Made by a program: the position numbers and the translations under genes
NCBI RefSeq assembly: GCF_008638305.1
Contig: NZ_VTPZ01000003.1
Span: 124,001-188,000, forward strand
From: Pseudomonas profundi
Lineage (GTDB): Bacteria; Pseudomonadota; Gammaproteobacteria; Pseudomonadales; Pseudomonadaceae
Direction: 5' to 3'
DNA length: 64,000 nucleotides
Notes under the pieces: model-generated
Databases searched by the model: none
What the model saw: only the letters and a program-made list of their open reading frames with translations
What the model was told of the DNA's origin: nothing
Part shown: one piece after another, positions 54,366 through 63,709 of the stretch
How positions within the stretch are numbered: position 1 is the first letter of the stretch
Layout of the letters: each line of letters opens with the position of its first letter

Positions 54366-55407
54366 CCTGGGGTTGGCGTGCGCCTGCGCGCCGACAGGCA
54401 AAGCTTGATGCCACGTGCGGGCACGGCGTAGCGCAGGCGCGCTACACCCCCAGGTGCGTTGTGCGATAGCTCATATTCATGACCCAACGCAGCGGATCGA
54501 ACGGGTCCCCCTGGGGTTGGCGTGCGCCTGCGCGCCGACAGGCAAAAGCGTGAGGTCAAGCGCGAGCACGGCGTAGCCCAGGCGCGCTACACCCCCAGGT
54601 GCGTTGCGCGATAGCTCATACTCATGATCCAACGCAGCGGATCGAACGGGTCCCCCTGGGGTTGGCGTGCGCCTGCGCGCCGACAGGCAAAAGCGTGAGG
54701 CCAAGCGCGAGCACGGCGTAGCGCAGGCCCGCTACACTCCAGGTGCGTTGTGCGATAGCTCATATTCAGGATCCAACGCAGCGGATCGAACGGGTCCCCC
54801 TGGGGTTGGCGTGCGCCTGCGCGCCGACAGGCAAAAGCGTGAGGTCAAGCGCGAGCACGGCGTAGCCCAGGCGCGCTACACCCCCAGGTGCGTTGCGCGA
54901 TAGCTCATACTCATGATCCAACGCAGCGGATCGAACGGGTCCCCCTGGGGTTGGCGTGCGCCTGCGCGCCGACAGGCAAAAGCGTGAGGCCAAGCGCGAG
55001 CACGGCGTAGCGCAGGCGCGCTACACCCCCAGGTGCGTTGCGCGATAGCTCATACTCATGATCCAACGCAGCGGATCGAACGGGTCCCCCTGGGGTTGGC
55101 GTGCGCCTGCGCGCCGACAGGCAAAAGCGTGAGGCCAAGCGCGAGCACGGCGTAGCGCAGGCGCGCTACACTCCAGGTGCGTTGTGCGATAGCTCATATT
55201 CAGGATCCAACGCAGCGGATCGAACGGGTCCCCCTGGGGTTGGCGTGCGCCTGCGCGCCGACAGGCAAAAGCGTGAGGTCAAGCGCGAGCACGGCGTAGC
55301 GCAGGCGCACAACTCCCAGGTGCGTTGCGCCCTAGCTCATATTCAGGAACCAACGCAGCGGACCGAACGGGCTCCCCTGGGGTTGGCGTGCGCCTGCGCG
55401 CCGACAA
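54366..55407. repeat. BIME-like tandem array, eight units of about 144 bp
   Basis: TTGGCGTGCGCCTGCGCGCC starts at 54373, 54517, 54662, 54806, 54951, 55096, 55240 and 55383, a spacing of 143-145 bp. Each unit has this module and, in inverted orientation, a GCGTAGCGCAGGCGCGCTAC module, with nearly identical spacers between. The last unit is cut short. Reading frames across it on both strands (several of 75-108 codons) are by-products of the repeat. The gap 54297-55572 has no other gene. Confidence 0.95.
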
Positions 55408-55572
55408 AGGTTGGCACCCTTGCATAGCGCTGAGCTGCCTCAAACGGGCTTCATCGTGGAGTGGCGTGCGCTCGCCCAGGTTACCGCTCGCGATCGACGG
55501 CCAATACCCCCTTCCTGCGGGGCCGGAATCATCTGTTAAGCTGTCAAAACAGCCTCACACAGGACCGCGCCG

Positions 55573-56910
55573 ATGTCTGCACCCCGATTCGATCAGCTTC
55601 ACCGCGAGCCAGGCCCCTTCTTTGTCGCCCTTGGGGGCGCCGGCATGTTCGGTGCCAATTTCTATCTGTACGGCTCGGCTGGCGAATGGATCGCGGTGGA
55701 TTGCGGTTTCGCTCTGCAATCGGCCCCCGGGGGCGCAACACAGGTATCGATTCCGGACGTCGGCGCTCTTGAGCGTCACGACATCAAACTTTCGGCGATC
55801 CTGATTACCCACGGGCACGAAGATCATATCGGCGCGATCCCTTATCTCTGGCGACAGCTGGACTGTCCACTCTATGCCAGCCCTTTCACCGCAAGGCTTA
55901 TCCGTAACAAGCTTGATCCAGCCCTCAGCTGGCCAACCCTGCGTGAGATCAAGCCACTGCAACCGGTGGGCATTGGCGCCTTTCAGGCTGAATGGATACC
56001 GGTCACCCACTCGATCCCGGAATCGCATGGCATTGTGCTCGACGTCGCGGGCAAACGGCTTTACCACAGTGGCGACTGGAAGCTGGATCCGCAGCCGGTC
56101 GTGGGTGGCCTGACCGCACAGGGTCGGCTGCAGGCGATTGGCCGCAGTGGTGTGGACGTGATTATTGGCGACTCCACCAATGCGCCGACGGCTGGAGCCA
56201 GTTATTCCGAAGCAAGCGTACAGAACGGTCTGCTCGACACCATCCGGGCATGCCGCAAACGGGTCATCGTGACCTGTTTCGCCAGCAATCTCGCGCGCCT
56301 GCACAGTCTTGCGGAAATCGCCTTCGATACTGCGCGTTACGCAGGCCTGCTCGGGCGCAGCCTGCTGACCATGCACCGGGCCGGCCGTGCGCATGACTAT
56401 CTGAGCGCCCGCCCCGGATTTATCGATCCCTGGGAGCTGGGCTATTTGCCGCGCGAGCAACAACTGTGGATCTGCACCGGTAGCCAGGGCGAGCCCGCTG
56501 CGGCTCTGGGCAGGCTGGCCAGCGGAAGCCATCCGCATCTGTCACTGGAGGAAGGCGACACTGTGGTGTTTTCCTCGCGATTGATTCCGGGAAATGAGGA
56601 GTCGCTGGCTGCGATCAAGTCAGGTTTGAAGGAGCAGGGCGTCACAGTCATCGATGACGACATGGCGCCCATCCACGCCTCCGGCCACCCGCCTCAGGAT
56701 GATCTGCGCCAGCTATATGGATGGTTGAACGCGCGCTATTTACTGCCGGTGCACGGCGAGCCCTACCATCAGCAAGCTCACCTCAAGTTCAGTCGCAGCC
56801 TGGGATTGAGCGGCCTGGTGCCGGCCAACGGCGACCTGATAGACCTGCGCGGACGGCCGTGCAAGGTGGCGCAGATGTCGACGGGGTTGGTTGAGATTCA
56901 GCGGGATTGA
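55573..56910 (+). CDS. RNase J-like metallo-beta-lactamase nuclease
   Basis: 445 residues: MBL core with HGHEDHIGA near 81, beta-CASP insert, GDSTNAPTAG near 200, and the RMMBL tail with VHGEPYH near 395. RNase J enzymes degrade and mature RNA; in Pseudomonas with RNase E the role is uncertain, and this short form lacks the C-terminal domain of Bacillus RNase J. Stands alone between two repeat regions. Confidence 0.86.
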   Translation: MSAPRFDQLHREPGPFFVALGGAGMFGANFYLYGSAGEWIAVDCGFALQSAPGGATQVSIPDVGALERHDIKLSAILITHGHEDHIGAIPYLWRQLDCPLYASPFTARLIRNKLDPALSWPTLREIKPLQPVGIGAFQAEWIPVTHSIPESHGIVLDVAGKRLYHSGDWKLDPQPVVGGLTAQGRLQAIGRSGVDVIIGDSTNAPTAGASYSEASVQNGLLDTIRACRKRVIVTCFASNLARLHSLAEIAFDTARYAGLLGRSLLTMHRAGRAHDYLSARPGFIDPWELGYLPREQQLWICTGSQGEPAAALGRLASGSHPHLSLEEGDTVVFSSRLIPGNEESLAAIKSGLKEQGVTVIDDDMAPIHASGHPPQDDLRQLYGWLNARYLLPVHGEPYHQQAHLKFSRSLGLSGLVPANGDLIDLRGRPCKVAQMSTGLVEIQRD

Positions 56911-56933
56911 GTGTGATGGCCGTTAACCCCGTA

Positions 56934-57291
56934 ATCCCCCCTAGCCCCCGTTTTTCAAAGTGGGGAACGTTACCGTGCGAGTCTGGGTTACCTGCGTCAT
57001 TCTGACGGCGGGCTATCGCCCAGGATAAAAAACCCTCGGCCGTTCGGACCAGCCCCCCACTTTGAAAAGGAGGGACGTTCGTGCGGGTCTGACGCATCTG
57101 CGCCGTCCTGCTGGATAGCTTCTGCCAGGAAATGATAAGCCGGTAACCGGCTCCTTTTTTGAAAGAAGAGGGAAGCTCGTATGGCACTTTTGCACCTGTG
57201 TCGCCGCGTCAAATGGCTATCCCTGAGAATACAACAACCAGCAGCCGCTCGGACCAGTCCCCCACTTTGAAAAAGGGGGGCTAGGGGGGAT
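56934..57291. repeat. 358-bp element bounded by 32-bp inverted repeats (MITE-like)
   Basis: 56934-56965 and 57260-57291 are inverted copies with 31 of 32 matches (ends ATCCCCCCTAGCCCCC and complement). Two further CACTTTGAAAAGGAGGG-type copies are inside at about 57056 and 57150. No transposase gene is inside; the whole gap 56911-57312 has no supported gene. Confidence 0.8.
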
Positions 57292-57312
57292 TCGCTTTTA
57301 AACAAAGCCCAA

Positions 57313-58608
57313 TCACACCACTTCCTTGACCTTCTGCCACAGCATGCCCAGCGCCAGCAGCGGTGCGCGGAAACGATCACCGCCCGGAAACGCCATATGC
57401 GGTACGCGGCTGAACAGATCGAAGCCGCGGCTGGCCTGCCCGGTAATCGCCTCGCTGAGGATTCTCGCAGCCAGGTGCGTGGCGTTCACGCCATGCCCGG
57501 AATACGCCTGCGCATAGAACACGTTAGCCTGCCCCGGCATCTTTCCAATCTGCGGCAAGCGATTGGCGCCGATGCCGATCATGCCGCCCCATTGATAGTC
57601 GATTTTCACATCCGCCAACTCAGGAAATACCCGCAACATCTTCGGGCGCATATAGCCGGCGATGTCCGCCGGATCACGCCCGGAATAATGACAGGCCCCG
57701 CCGAACAGCAGGCGGCGGTCTGCGGACAAGCGGTAATAATCCAGCGCCACGCGCTGATCACACAGCGCCATATTCTGCGGTATCAACCGCTGCGCTCGCG
57801 CTTCGCTCAAGGGTTCGGTGGCGATGATGTAACTGCCTGCCGGGATGACCGTGCCGCTCAGGTGTTTGTCCAGCGTACCAAGATAGGCATTACAGCCGAT
57901 CACCAGATGCTGCGCGCGCACCGTGCCGCCAGCAGTGTGCACCGTAACCGTCGGGCCATGTTCAATACGGGTCACTTGGGAGTTCTCGAACAGCCTGACA
58001 CCCAGGCTCTCAGCCGCTGCGGCCTCGCCCAGCGCCAGATTGAGCGGATGCAGATGGCCGGAGCCCATGTCACTCATGCCGCCTACATATACATCCGAGC
58101 CCACCACGCTGCGCATGTTGTCCGGCTCGACAATGCGCAGCTCATGCGGATAACCCAGGGATTCCAGATCGGCTTTTTCCTCACGGAACTGCTCCAGGTG
58201 GCGCGGCTTGTTCGCCAGATCGCAGTAGCCCCAGGTGAGATCGCAATCGATATCAAACTCGGCTACGCGGTCCCGCACGATCTGCACCGCCTCGATGCCC
58301 ATGCGTTTGAATTCCCGCACACCCTCGGCACCGACCTGGTTTTCGAACTGTTCCAGATCATGCCCAACGCCGCGGATCAGCTGACCACCGTTGCGTCCAC
58401 TCGCGCCCCAGGCGATCTGATGCGCCTCCAGCAAAATAACCGAGAGTCCGCGCTGGGCCAGTTCAATAGCCGTATTCAGCCCGGTAAAGCCGCCGCCTAC
58501 CACGCAGACGTCAGCCTGGGCCTCGCCCTTCAGTTCTGGAAATGCCAGGGATTTGCCCGGTGTGGCGGCGTAATAGGAGGGCGCATGATGATCGGTATGG
58601 CAGAGCAT
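57313..58608 (-). CDS. FAD-dependent amine oxidoreductase (PuuB/gamma-glutamylputrescine oxidase type)
   Basis: 431 residues, DAO family: N-terminal dinucleotide fold DVCVVGGGFTGLNTAIELA near 34, GASGRNGGQL near 68, and C-terminal GVNATHLAARILSEAI. The closest known functions are gamma-glutamylputrescine oxidases in polyamine breakdown. A cupin regulator of the PuuR kind lies nearby (60167), but no glutamylation enzyme is in the window. Confidence 0.87.
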   Translation of the reverse strand: MLCHTDHHAPSYYAATPGKSLAFPELKGEAQADVCVVGGGFTGLNTAIELAQRGLSVILLEAHQIAWGASGRNGGQLIRGVGHDLEQFENQVGAEGVREFKRMGIEAVQIVRDRVAEFDIDCDLTWGYCDLANKPRHLEQFREEKADLESLGYPHELRIVEPDNMRSVVGSDVYVGGMSDMGSGHLHPLNLALGEAAAAESLGVRLFENSQVTRIEHGPTVTVHTAGGTVRAQHLVIGCNAYLGTLDKHLSGTVIPAGSYIIATEPLSEARAQRLIPQNMALCDQRVALDYYRLSADRRLLFGGACHYSGRDPADIAGYMRPKMLRVFPELADVKIDYQWGGMIGIGANRLPQIGKMPGQANVFYAQAYSGHGVNATHLAARILSEAITGQASRGFDLFSRVPHMAFPGGDRFRAPLLALGMLWQKVKEVV

Positions 58609-58627
58609 AGGAACGTTCCATTAGGAC

Positions 58628-58711
58628 CAGGGAACCTCCGGACAACTGCTGCGCTCGGCCATGCTGCGTTGCAACTGACCTTCGCTCGCCAGGTTCTCCA
58701 GAGGCTTCTGA
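58628..58711 (-). repeat. Internally deleted MITE-like copy
   Basis: The reverse complement of this stretch shares GCGAGCGAAGGTCAG and CAACGCAGCATGGCCGAGCG with the element at 59989-60144 but lacks its middle. Ends CAGAAGCCTCTGGA and TCCGGAGGTTCCC are decayed terminal repeats. Together the two copies flank alr. Confidence 0.72.
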
Positions 58712-58847
58712 AGAAAACATGTTGACCAAAATAACCGATCCCGCTGCGCCGGGTACAGAAAACGTCCGCTGCGATTGATTCCCGGCGTCCGCGCGCCCGC
58801 TCCGGTCTGCTAATCTAGGCACCTGCCGTCCTCCGGAATACGCCGCC

Positions 58848-59918
58848 ATGCGCCCAGCCCACGCTCTGATCAACCTCGCCAACCTGCGTTACAACTACCT
58901 GTTGGCCAAACAGCTTTCCTCCAGCAAAGCCCTGGCCGTGGTCAAGGCCAATGCCTACGGCCATGGCGCGGTACGCTGCGCCGAAGCGTTGGCCGATCTG
59001 GCAGACGGTTATGCGGTCGCCTGCATCGAAGAAGCTCTGCAGCTGCGCCAGGCGGGGCTCGAGCATCCGATACTGCTGCTGGAAGGCTGGTTCGAAGCGA
59101 GCGAGCTGCCGCTGATTGCCGAACAGCAATTGTGGGTTGTGGTTCACCATCATGGGCAACTGGCGGACCTCGAGCAGGCCAACCTGAGCCAACCTGTCCA
59201 TGTATGGCTGAAACTGGATAGCGGCATGCATCGGGTGGGCTTTACGCCGGAGGAGTACCCGGCGATATGGCAAAGGCTGCAGGCAAATCCTAACGTGACC
59301 AGTCTGACCAAGATCACTCACTTCTCACGCGCCGACGAGCCCTCTACGGGACGTACCGAACAGCAGCTGGCGGTCTTCGAACAGGCCACGAAAAACCTCG
59401 ATGGGCCAAGCAGTCTGTGCAATTCAGCCGGCGTGCTGGCCTGGCCCCAGGCACACGGCGACTGGCTGCGGCCGGGCATCATGCTGTATGGCGCGACGCC
59501 CTTTGATTTCGCACAGGACAGCGCAACCAACCTGAAACCCGTCATGCAGCTGGATTCGAAAATCATCGCTGTGCGCCACGTGCCCGCCAACGAACCCATT
59601 GGTTACGGTTCGCGCTTCGTCACCGCCCGCCCTACGCGGGTGGGCGTGGTGGCCATGGGCTATGCGGACGGCTATCCACGCCACGCGCCCGACGGCACGC
59701 CGGTGCTGGTCGATGGCTTGCGCACCACCCTCGCCGGGCGCGTATCCATGGATATGCTGACGGTTGATCTGACCGACTTGCCGGAGTCCGGACTCGGCAG
59801 CCATGTGCGGTTATGGGGTGAAGGGCTGAATGCCAGCGAGGTCGCCGGCTGGGCGGGCACCATTGCCTATCAACTGTTCTGTAATCTGAACCGCGTACCC
59901 CGTCATTATCAGCAATAA
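58848..59918 (+). CDS. alr: Alanine racemase
   Basis: 356 residues, PLP fold type III: PLP lysine K33 in AVVKANAYGHG, LKLDSGMHRVGF near 125, second catalytic base Tyr in NEPIGYGSRF near 253, and the C-terminal domain with GRVSMDMLTVDL. It makes D-alanine for peptidoglycan. Whether it is the biosynthetic Alr or catabolic DadX paralogue cannot be told; no dadA is adjacent. Confidence 0.95.
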   Translation: MRPAHALINLANLRYNYLLAKQLSSSKALAVVKANAYGHGAVRCAEALADLADGYAVACIEEALQLRQAGLEHPILLLEGWFEASELPLIAEQQLWVVVHHHGQLADLEQANLSQPVHVWLKLDSGMHRVGFTPEEYPAIWQRLQANPNVTSLTKITHFSRADEPSTGRTEQQLAVFEQATKNLDGPSSLCNSAGVLAWPQAHGDWLRPGIMLYGATPFDFAQDSATNLKPVMQLDSKIIAVRHVPANEPIGYGSRFVTARPTRVGVVAMGYADGYPRHAPDGTPVLVDGLRTTLAGRVSMDMLTVDLTDLPESGLGSHVRLWGEGLNASEVAGWAGTIAYQLFCNLNRVPRHYQQ

Positions 59919-59988
59919 GCTGCGTTGAAAATTTCGAACGGCCGTGCAATGATTCGCCTCAAATTGCCCCCTAGTATTGATTCGCCTT

Positions 59989-60144
59989 AGGAGCCTCTGA
60001 AGAACGTAGCGAGCGAAGGTCAGGCAAGGCGAAAGCCGACGAAAAAGCGGAGTTTACGTGCTGTAAATGAGCATTTTGAGACGCCGAGTTTCGGGAGGAT
60101 TTCAACGCAGCATGGCCGAGCGCAGTAGTTATTCAGAGGCTCCT
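59989..60144. repeat. 156-bp MITE-like element with 13-bp perfect terminal repeats
   Basis: AGGAGCCTCTGAA (59989-60001) and TTCAGAGGCTCCT (60132-60144) are perfect inverted ends. The interior has no gene. A shortened copy is at 58628-58711. It ends 23 bp before the next gene's start, so it probably supplies part of that gene's upstream sequence. Confidence 0.88.
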
Positions 60145-60166
60145 GAGCTCCCGGAGGATCCAAACC

Positions 60167-60715
60167 TTGGATGTTGGCGCCCGTCTCAAAACCATTCGGA
60201 AGCTGAAGGGCTTATCCCAGCGTGAACTGGCCAAACGCGCCGGCGTCACCAACAGCACCATCTCCATGATCGAAAAGAACAGCGTCAGTCCCTCTGTGAG
60301 TTCTCTGAAGAAAGTGCTCGCGGGCATCCCCATGTCGCTGGTGGATTTCTTTTCCTCCGAAGCCGAGCAGGTCAACCAGCGCAAGGTGATCTTTCGCAAG
60401 GATGAACTGCTGGAAATCGGTTCAGGCCAGGTGTCCATGAAACTGGTCGGCAAGAGTCACCAGAACCGGGCGTTTTCATTCCTGAACGAAACCTACCCAC
60501 CCGGCTCTGACACCGGGCCGGATATGCTCAACCACGAAGGCGAGGAGGCTGGAACGGTGGTTGCCGGCAAGCTGGAAATCACCATCGGCAGCGAGGTGTA
60601 TGTACTCGATACCGGCGACAGCTACTATTTCGAAAGTAGCCAGCCACACCGCTTTCGCAACCCCTTCGATGTATCCTGCATTCTGATCAGCGCAACCACG
60701 CCGGCCAATTTCTGA
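60167..60715 (+). CDS. XRE/cupin transcriptional regulator (PuuR-like)
   Basis: 182 residues beginning at TTG 60167 (GGAGG nine bases upstream). Helix-turn-helix at 1-60 (LKGLSQRELAKRAGVTNSTI) and a cupin domain at about 105-180 (HEGEEAGTVVAGKLEITIG, LDTGDSYYFESSQPHRF). The class includes the putrescine regulator PuuR. Likely regulates polyamine or amino-acid use, given the PuuB-like gene 2 kb away (inference). Confidence 0.9.
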   Translation: MDVGARLKTIRKLKGLSQRELAKRAGVTNSTISMIEKNSVSPSVSSLKKVLAGIPMSLVDFFSSEAEQVNQRKVIFRKDELLEIGSGQVSMKLVGKSHQNRAFSFLNETYPPGSDTGPDMLNHEGEEAGTVVAGKLEITIGSEVYVLDTGDSYYFESSQPHRFRNPFDVSCILISATTPANF

Positions 60716-60748
60716 CTGGTTCGCAGGATAACCAGCCTGTTTGCCGGG

Positions 60749-61303
60749 TCAGTAGGGTGGATAGCCCTCAAGCACTTCACGCGCCATCTCGTGTGTGCTC
60801 TGGGTGCGGTCAGTGGGTGATCGCTGACGCTGATTCAGCACCTCGCTGGTGCTCCCGCGCCAGACCAATTTGTCATCCGCAGCATCGGTCAGATCGATCT
60901 GCATGGTGGCCACATCGTAGGTCAGGGTACGGGTCTGACTCATCGGTCCCATCATGCCCCAGCCCCAGTAATAATGGCCGCCACCGTAGTGAGTGGTCAC
61001 GTTGTCCTGCCGTTGCTCAACAATCATGTACACCCGCACCAGCAAATCAGGCTCGCCGTCGTTGGACGGGCGCAGTCCGCGCGCATCCAGTTGGCCGCTG
61101 ACCGCCTCCTTGATTCGCTGCGTGGTCAGATCGCTGGTGATACGCGGGTCATCAGCGGGCCTATAGCTCACCGCCGGCTCACTCCAGCTCCAGTCGCGAT
61201 ATTGAGTGAAGTCGCGGTTGCTGTCGAAATCGCGCTGGCCCTGTGTGGTCTGGCAAGCGCCAAGCAATAACACCAGGGTCATCGGATAGAGAAAGCGCAA
61301 CAT
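60749..61303 (-). CDS. DUF4136 lipoprotein
   Basis: 184 residues from ATG 61303 (GGAGTAGG just upstream). Lipobox LLGAC at about 14-18, then the DUF4136 domain (YRDWSWSEPAVSY, IKEAVSGQLDARGLRP, PDLLVRVYM). Exported, function unknown. Divergent from the BON gene with about 290 bp between. Confidence 0.88.
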   Translation of the reverse strand: MLRFLYPMTLVLLLGACQTTQGQRDFDSNRDFTQYRDWSWSEPAVSYRPADDPRITSDLTTQRIKEAVSGQLDARGLRPSNDGEPDLLVRVYMIVEQRQDNVTTHYGGGHYYWGWGMMGPMSQTRTLTYDVATMQIDLTDAADDKLVWRGSTSEVLNQRQRSPTDRTQSTHEMAREVLEGYPPY

Positions 61304-61532
61304 GGTCCTACTCCGCTGCAATGCCGGCCAGATGGCCTGCTCTTAACCTTGAGATATAGCAGAGATGATCGCAGCAGCAAATCCCGCGGCTGCCGCGCGG
61401 CGTGCGCCGCGCATTGGCGATTCCGTGCAATCTGCATGCAGGCATACGGCCATTTCGTGCAGAGTGCATAAGGGCGAACCTGTGGCGCTTCAATAAGCGA
61501 TTGAAACTTAATGAAAAAAGCCCAAGTCCAAT

Positions 61533-61548
61533 TGGCACGGGGATTGCC
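61533..61548 (+). promoter_or_regulatory. Sigma-54 (RpoN) promoter
   Basis: TGGCACG, four bases, TTGCC matches the -24/-12 consensus TGGCACG-N4-TTGC fully at its conserved positions. It lies 47 bp before the BON-domain gene. The needed activator protein is not in the window. Confidence 0.85.
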
Positions 61549-61594
61549 CTGTTCCTGAAGCAATTCAAACGGATCTGATAGAAGAGGAATCGCC

Positions 61595-62440
61595 ATGCAT
61601 AAGTTGAAACAACTCGCCGTTGCCACCGCGACCGCCGGTCTGGTCGCACTGTCGCCAATGGCTGCCCATGCCGATGACGGCGACCTGAATCGCCAGCTGG
61701 ACGATGCACGTGCCGAAGGCTCGGTCTCCACCGCAATCGCCACCAACCGCAATCTCAGTCCTTTCTCGATTGATGTCGAAGTCGAGGGCGACACCGCGGT
61801 GCTGACGGGGGAGGTCGAGTCTGACGTCGAAAAGGACCTGGCTGAACAAATCGCAGCGGACATCGAAGGCATCGATAACATCGACAACCAGCTACAGGTG
61901 GGTAAAGAAAGAGAGCACGGCAAGGCGGCTGGCGAACGGTCCCTGGCCGAGCGCATGAGCGATTCCACCACTACCGCCACTATCAAATCCAAGCTGCTAT
62001 GGAACAGCAGCACCGAAGGCCTGGATATTCACGTCGACACCGAGAATGGCGTGGTCACGTTAACCGGTGAAACCGATTCATCCGCATCCAAGGAACTGGC
62101 CGAACGCCTTGCCGAGGATACCGATGGCGTCCGGGAGATTCGAAACGAACTGCAGGTAACCGGTGAAGATGCCAACGAAGCAGAGGGCACGGTGGCCGAA
62201 ACGGCGGACGACGCCGGTAACGCTATCAGTGACGCATGGATCACCAGCAAAGTGAAGTCGAGCTACCTGTTCAGCCGCAGTCTCAGCGGCCTGGATATTT
62301 CCGTCGATACCAATAACGGCAAGGTGGTGCTGGAGGGCTCGGTGGATACCGACGCGGAAAAAGACCTGGCCGAGCAAACCGCGAAAAACATCCGCGGCGT
62401 AAGGGAAGTCGACAGCTCGGCATTGAGCGTGGCCGAGTAA
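61595..62440 (+). CDS. Periplasmic protein with three BON domains (OsmY-like)
   Basis: 281 residues: signal peptide (ending AHA at about 26), then three BON domains at about 38-102, 122-190 and 212-280, each with the pattern ...I.V.V..G.V.L.G.V.S....A. OsmY-type proteins protect the envelope under stress and bind phospholipids. A clean sigma-54 promoter precedes it. An RBS AAGAGGAA is before the ATG. Confidence 0.9.
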   Translation: MHKLKQLAVATATAGLVALSPMAAHADDGDLNRQLDDARAEGSVSTAIATNRNLSPFSIDVEVEGDTAVLTGEVESDVEKDLAEQIAADIEGIDNIDNQLQVGKEREHGKAAGERSLAERMSDSTTTATIKSKLLWNSSTEGLDIHVDTENGVVTLTGETDSSASKELAERLAEDTDGVREIRNELQVTGEDANEAEGTVAETADDAGNAISDAWITSKVKSSYLFSRSLSGLDISVDTNNGKVVLEGSVDTDAEKDLAEQTAKNIRGVREVDSSALSVAE

Positions 62441-62533
62441 CAGCATCAGGCCGGAGGGCCACGGAACAATATTGGCCGCCCGGTCGTATCAAGCAGAGCC
62501 TCGCATGCAGCCAAGGACCTCCTTCAGCCTCTT

Positions 62534-62653
62534 GATGTTGGCTTCGGTGGCATAGCCGGCACCGCCACCAGCATTGCCAGGATACTGTTCGTCGTATTCC
62601 TTGTGCTATTTGTCATTTCGCTGGTGATGGGCCGTCGCGTCCCCCGAGCCTGA
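62534..62653 (+). pseudogene. DUF1328 small membrane protein, 3' fragment
   Basis: In-frame codons from GAT 62534 to TGA 62651-62653 read [20 protein letters not shown] followed by a hydrophobic tail ending MGRRVPRA, which is the second half of DUF1328/YtjA proteins. The first 15-20 residues (MLYWA-type start) are missing and no start codon is present, so the gene is truncated. It follows the BON gene, a common neighbour. Confidence 0.68.
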
Positions 62654-62705
62654 CCGGAACAACGCAGGGCAGCCTCCGAGCGGCCCTGCTTTCCAGCTCG
62701 TTACC

Positions 62706-63638
62706 TCAAGCGGGAGCGGGCCGACGCCAGGGATTGTTTTCCAGTCGGTTATGTACGGCGGTCGCGGCCTGAGCAGCCTGCCCAACTGCCACGCTGATCT
62801 GCTTGAGACCCACCACCACATCACCCACCGCATACAGGCCCTCGATCGACGTCTGCTGATGGCCGTCCACGATCAGGGCACCGTTTCCGTCTTGCTTTGC
62901 ATCCAGATGATGTACCAGCGTGGCACGACAGGTATTTCCAAGGTTCGGGTAGATAATGTCGAACACGTAACGGCTGCCCTGAGCTGTCGTCACCTCTATT
63001 CGATCATCCCTGGTCAGGCTTATGCGGCGGACCTCGTCGCTGATCAGCGTAATATCGTAACGCGCAGCTTTGGCCAGCGCATCGGTGCAGGCGTCCGGCT
63101 CGCCATGAACGATTACCGTCACCCGATCGGTGAAGGTGCGCAAAAATACCGCATGATTGATCGCATTCTCAGCCTCGCCATATACCGCAATATCATCGCC
63201 ATTTACTTCATAACCATCACAGATAGCGCAGAGCCGGACGATCCCGGAGGTGATAGCCCGTTCTATATCAGGCATATCCGGCAATATATCTTCAATGCCC
63301 GTGGCTAGAATCACGCTGCTGGCGGTAATTTCGCGTGCGCCTATATGCGCCGCGAAAACATTACCCTTGCGCCCAAGACGCTCGACCGTACCGGTCTCTA
63401 TGCGCGCACCGTATTCGAGCGCCTGAGTGCGCAGCCGTGAGAGCAGCTCAGGGCCGCTTATACCAGGCGGAAACCCGGGATAATTGTGACTGGTAGGGAT
63501 ATAGGAAGCGCGGCTGGCCCCTGCGTCGACTATCAGGCAGCGCCGGTGAAAGCGCGCAAGATAGATCGCAGCGGTCAGGCCCGCGGGGCCGCCACCAATG
63601 ACCAGACAATCGAGTTCTGTTGCGGGTATCTCGGACAT
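62706..63638 (-). CDS. Thioredoxin reductase-like FAD/NAD(P) oxidoreductase
   Basis: 310 residues from ATG 63638. FAD motif [19 protein letters not shown] near 10, redox-active-like CAICDGYEV near 138 (both cysteines of the CxxC kept), NAD(P) domain and C-terminal GLYAVGDVV near 268. It could reduce a thioredoxin- or glutaredoxin-like partner; the adjacent glutaredoxin-domain gene is upstream on the same strand. Confidence 0.86.
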   Translation of the reverse strand: MSEIPATELDCLVIGGGPAGLTAAIYLARFHRRCLIVDAGASRASYIPTSHNYPGFPPGISGPELLSRLRTQALEYGARIETGTVERLGRKGNVFAAHIGAREITASSVILATGIEDILPDMPDIERAITSGIVRLCAICDGYEVNGDDIAVYGEAENAINHAVFLRTFTDRVTVIVHGEPDACTDALAKAARYDITLISDEVRRISLTRDDRIEVTTAQGSRYVFDIIYPNLGNTCRATLVHHLDAKQDGNGALIVDGHQQTSIEGLYAVGDVVVGLKQISVAVGQAAQAATAVHNRLENNPWRRPAPA

Positions 63639-63709
63639 ATCGCTTCCTCGGCTGAATGTCAGGTAGAGAACCATTGTCCGTAGAAGTTCTGTGCCAGCAG
63701 GTGTTTCAC

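Noticed and set aside
54366-55407. CRISPR array
   Set aside because: Units of about 144 bp with near-identical spacers and no cas genes; this is a BIME-type repeat.
54311-55427. Several reading frames of 75-108 codons on both strands in the 54-kb repeat
   Set aside because: They repeat with the 144-bp unit, exist on both strands, have no ribosome sites and vanish outside the repeats. They are by-products of GC-rich palindromes.
55555-56538. 327-codon minus-strand frame
   Set aside because: Antisense to the RNase J-like gene, which has a full set of catalytic motifs.
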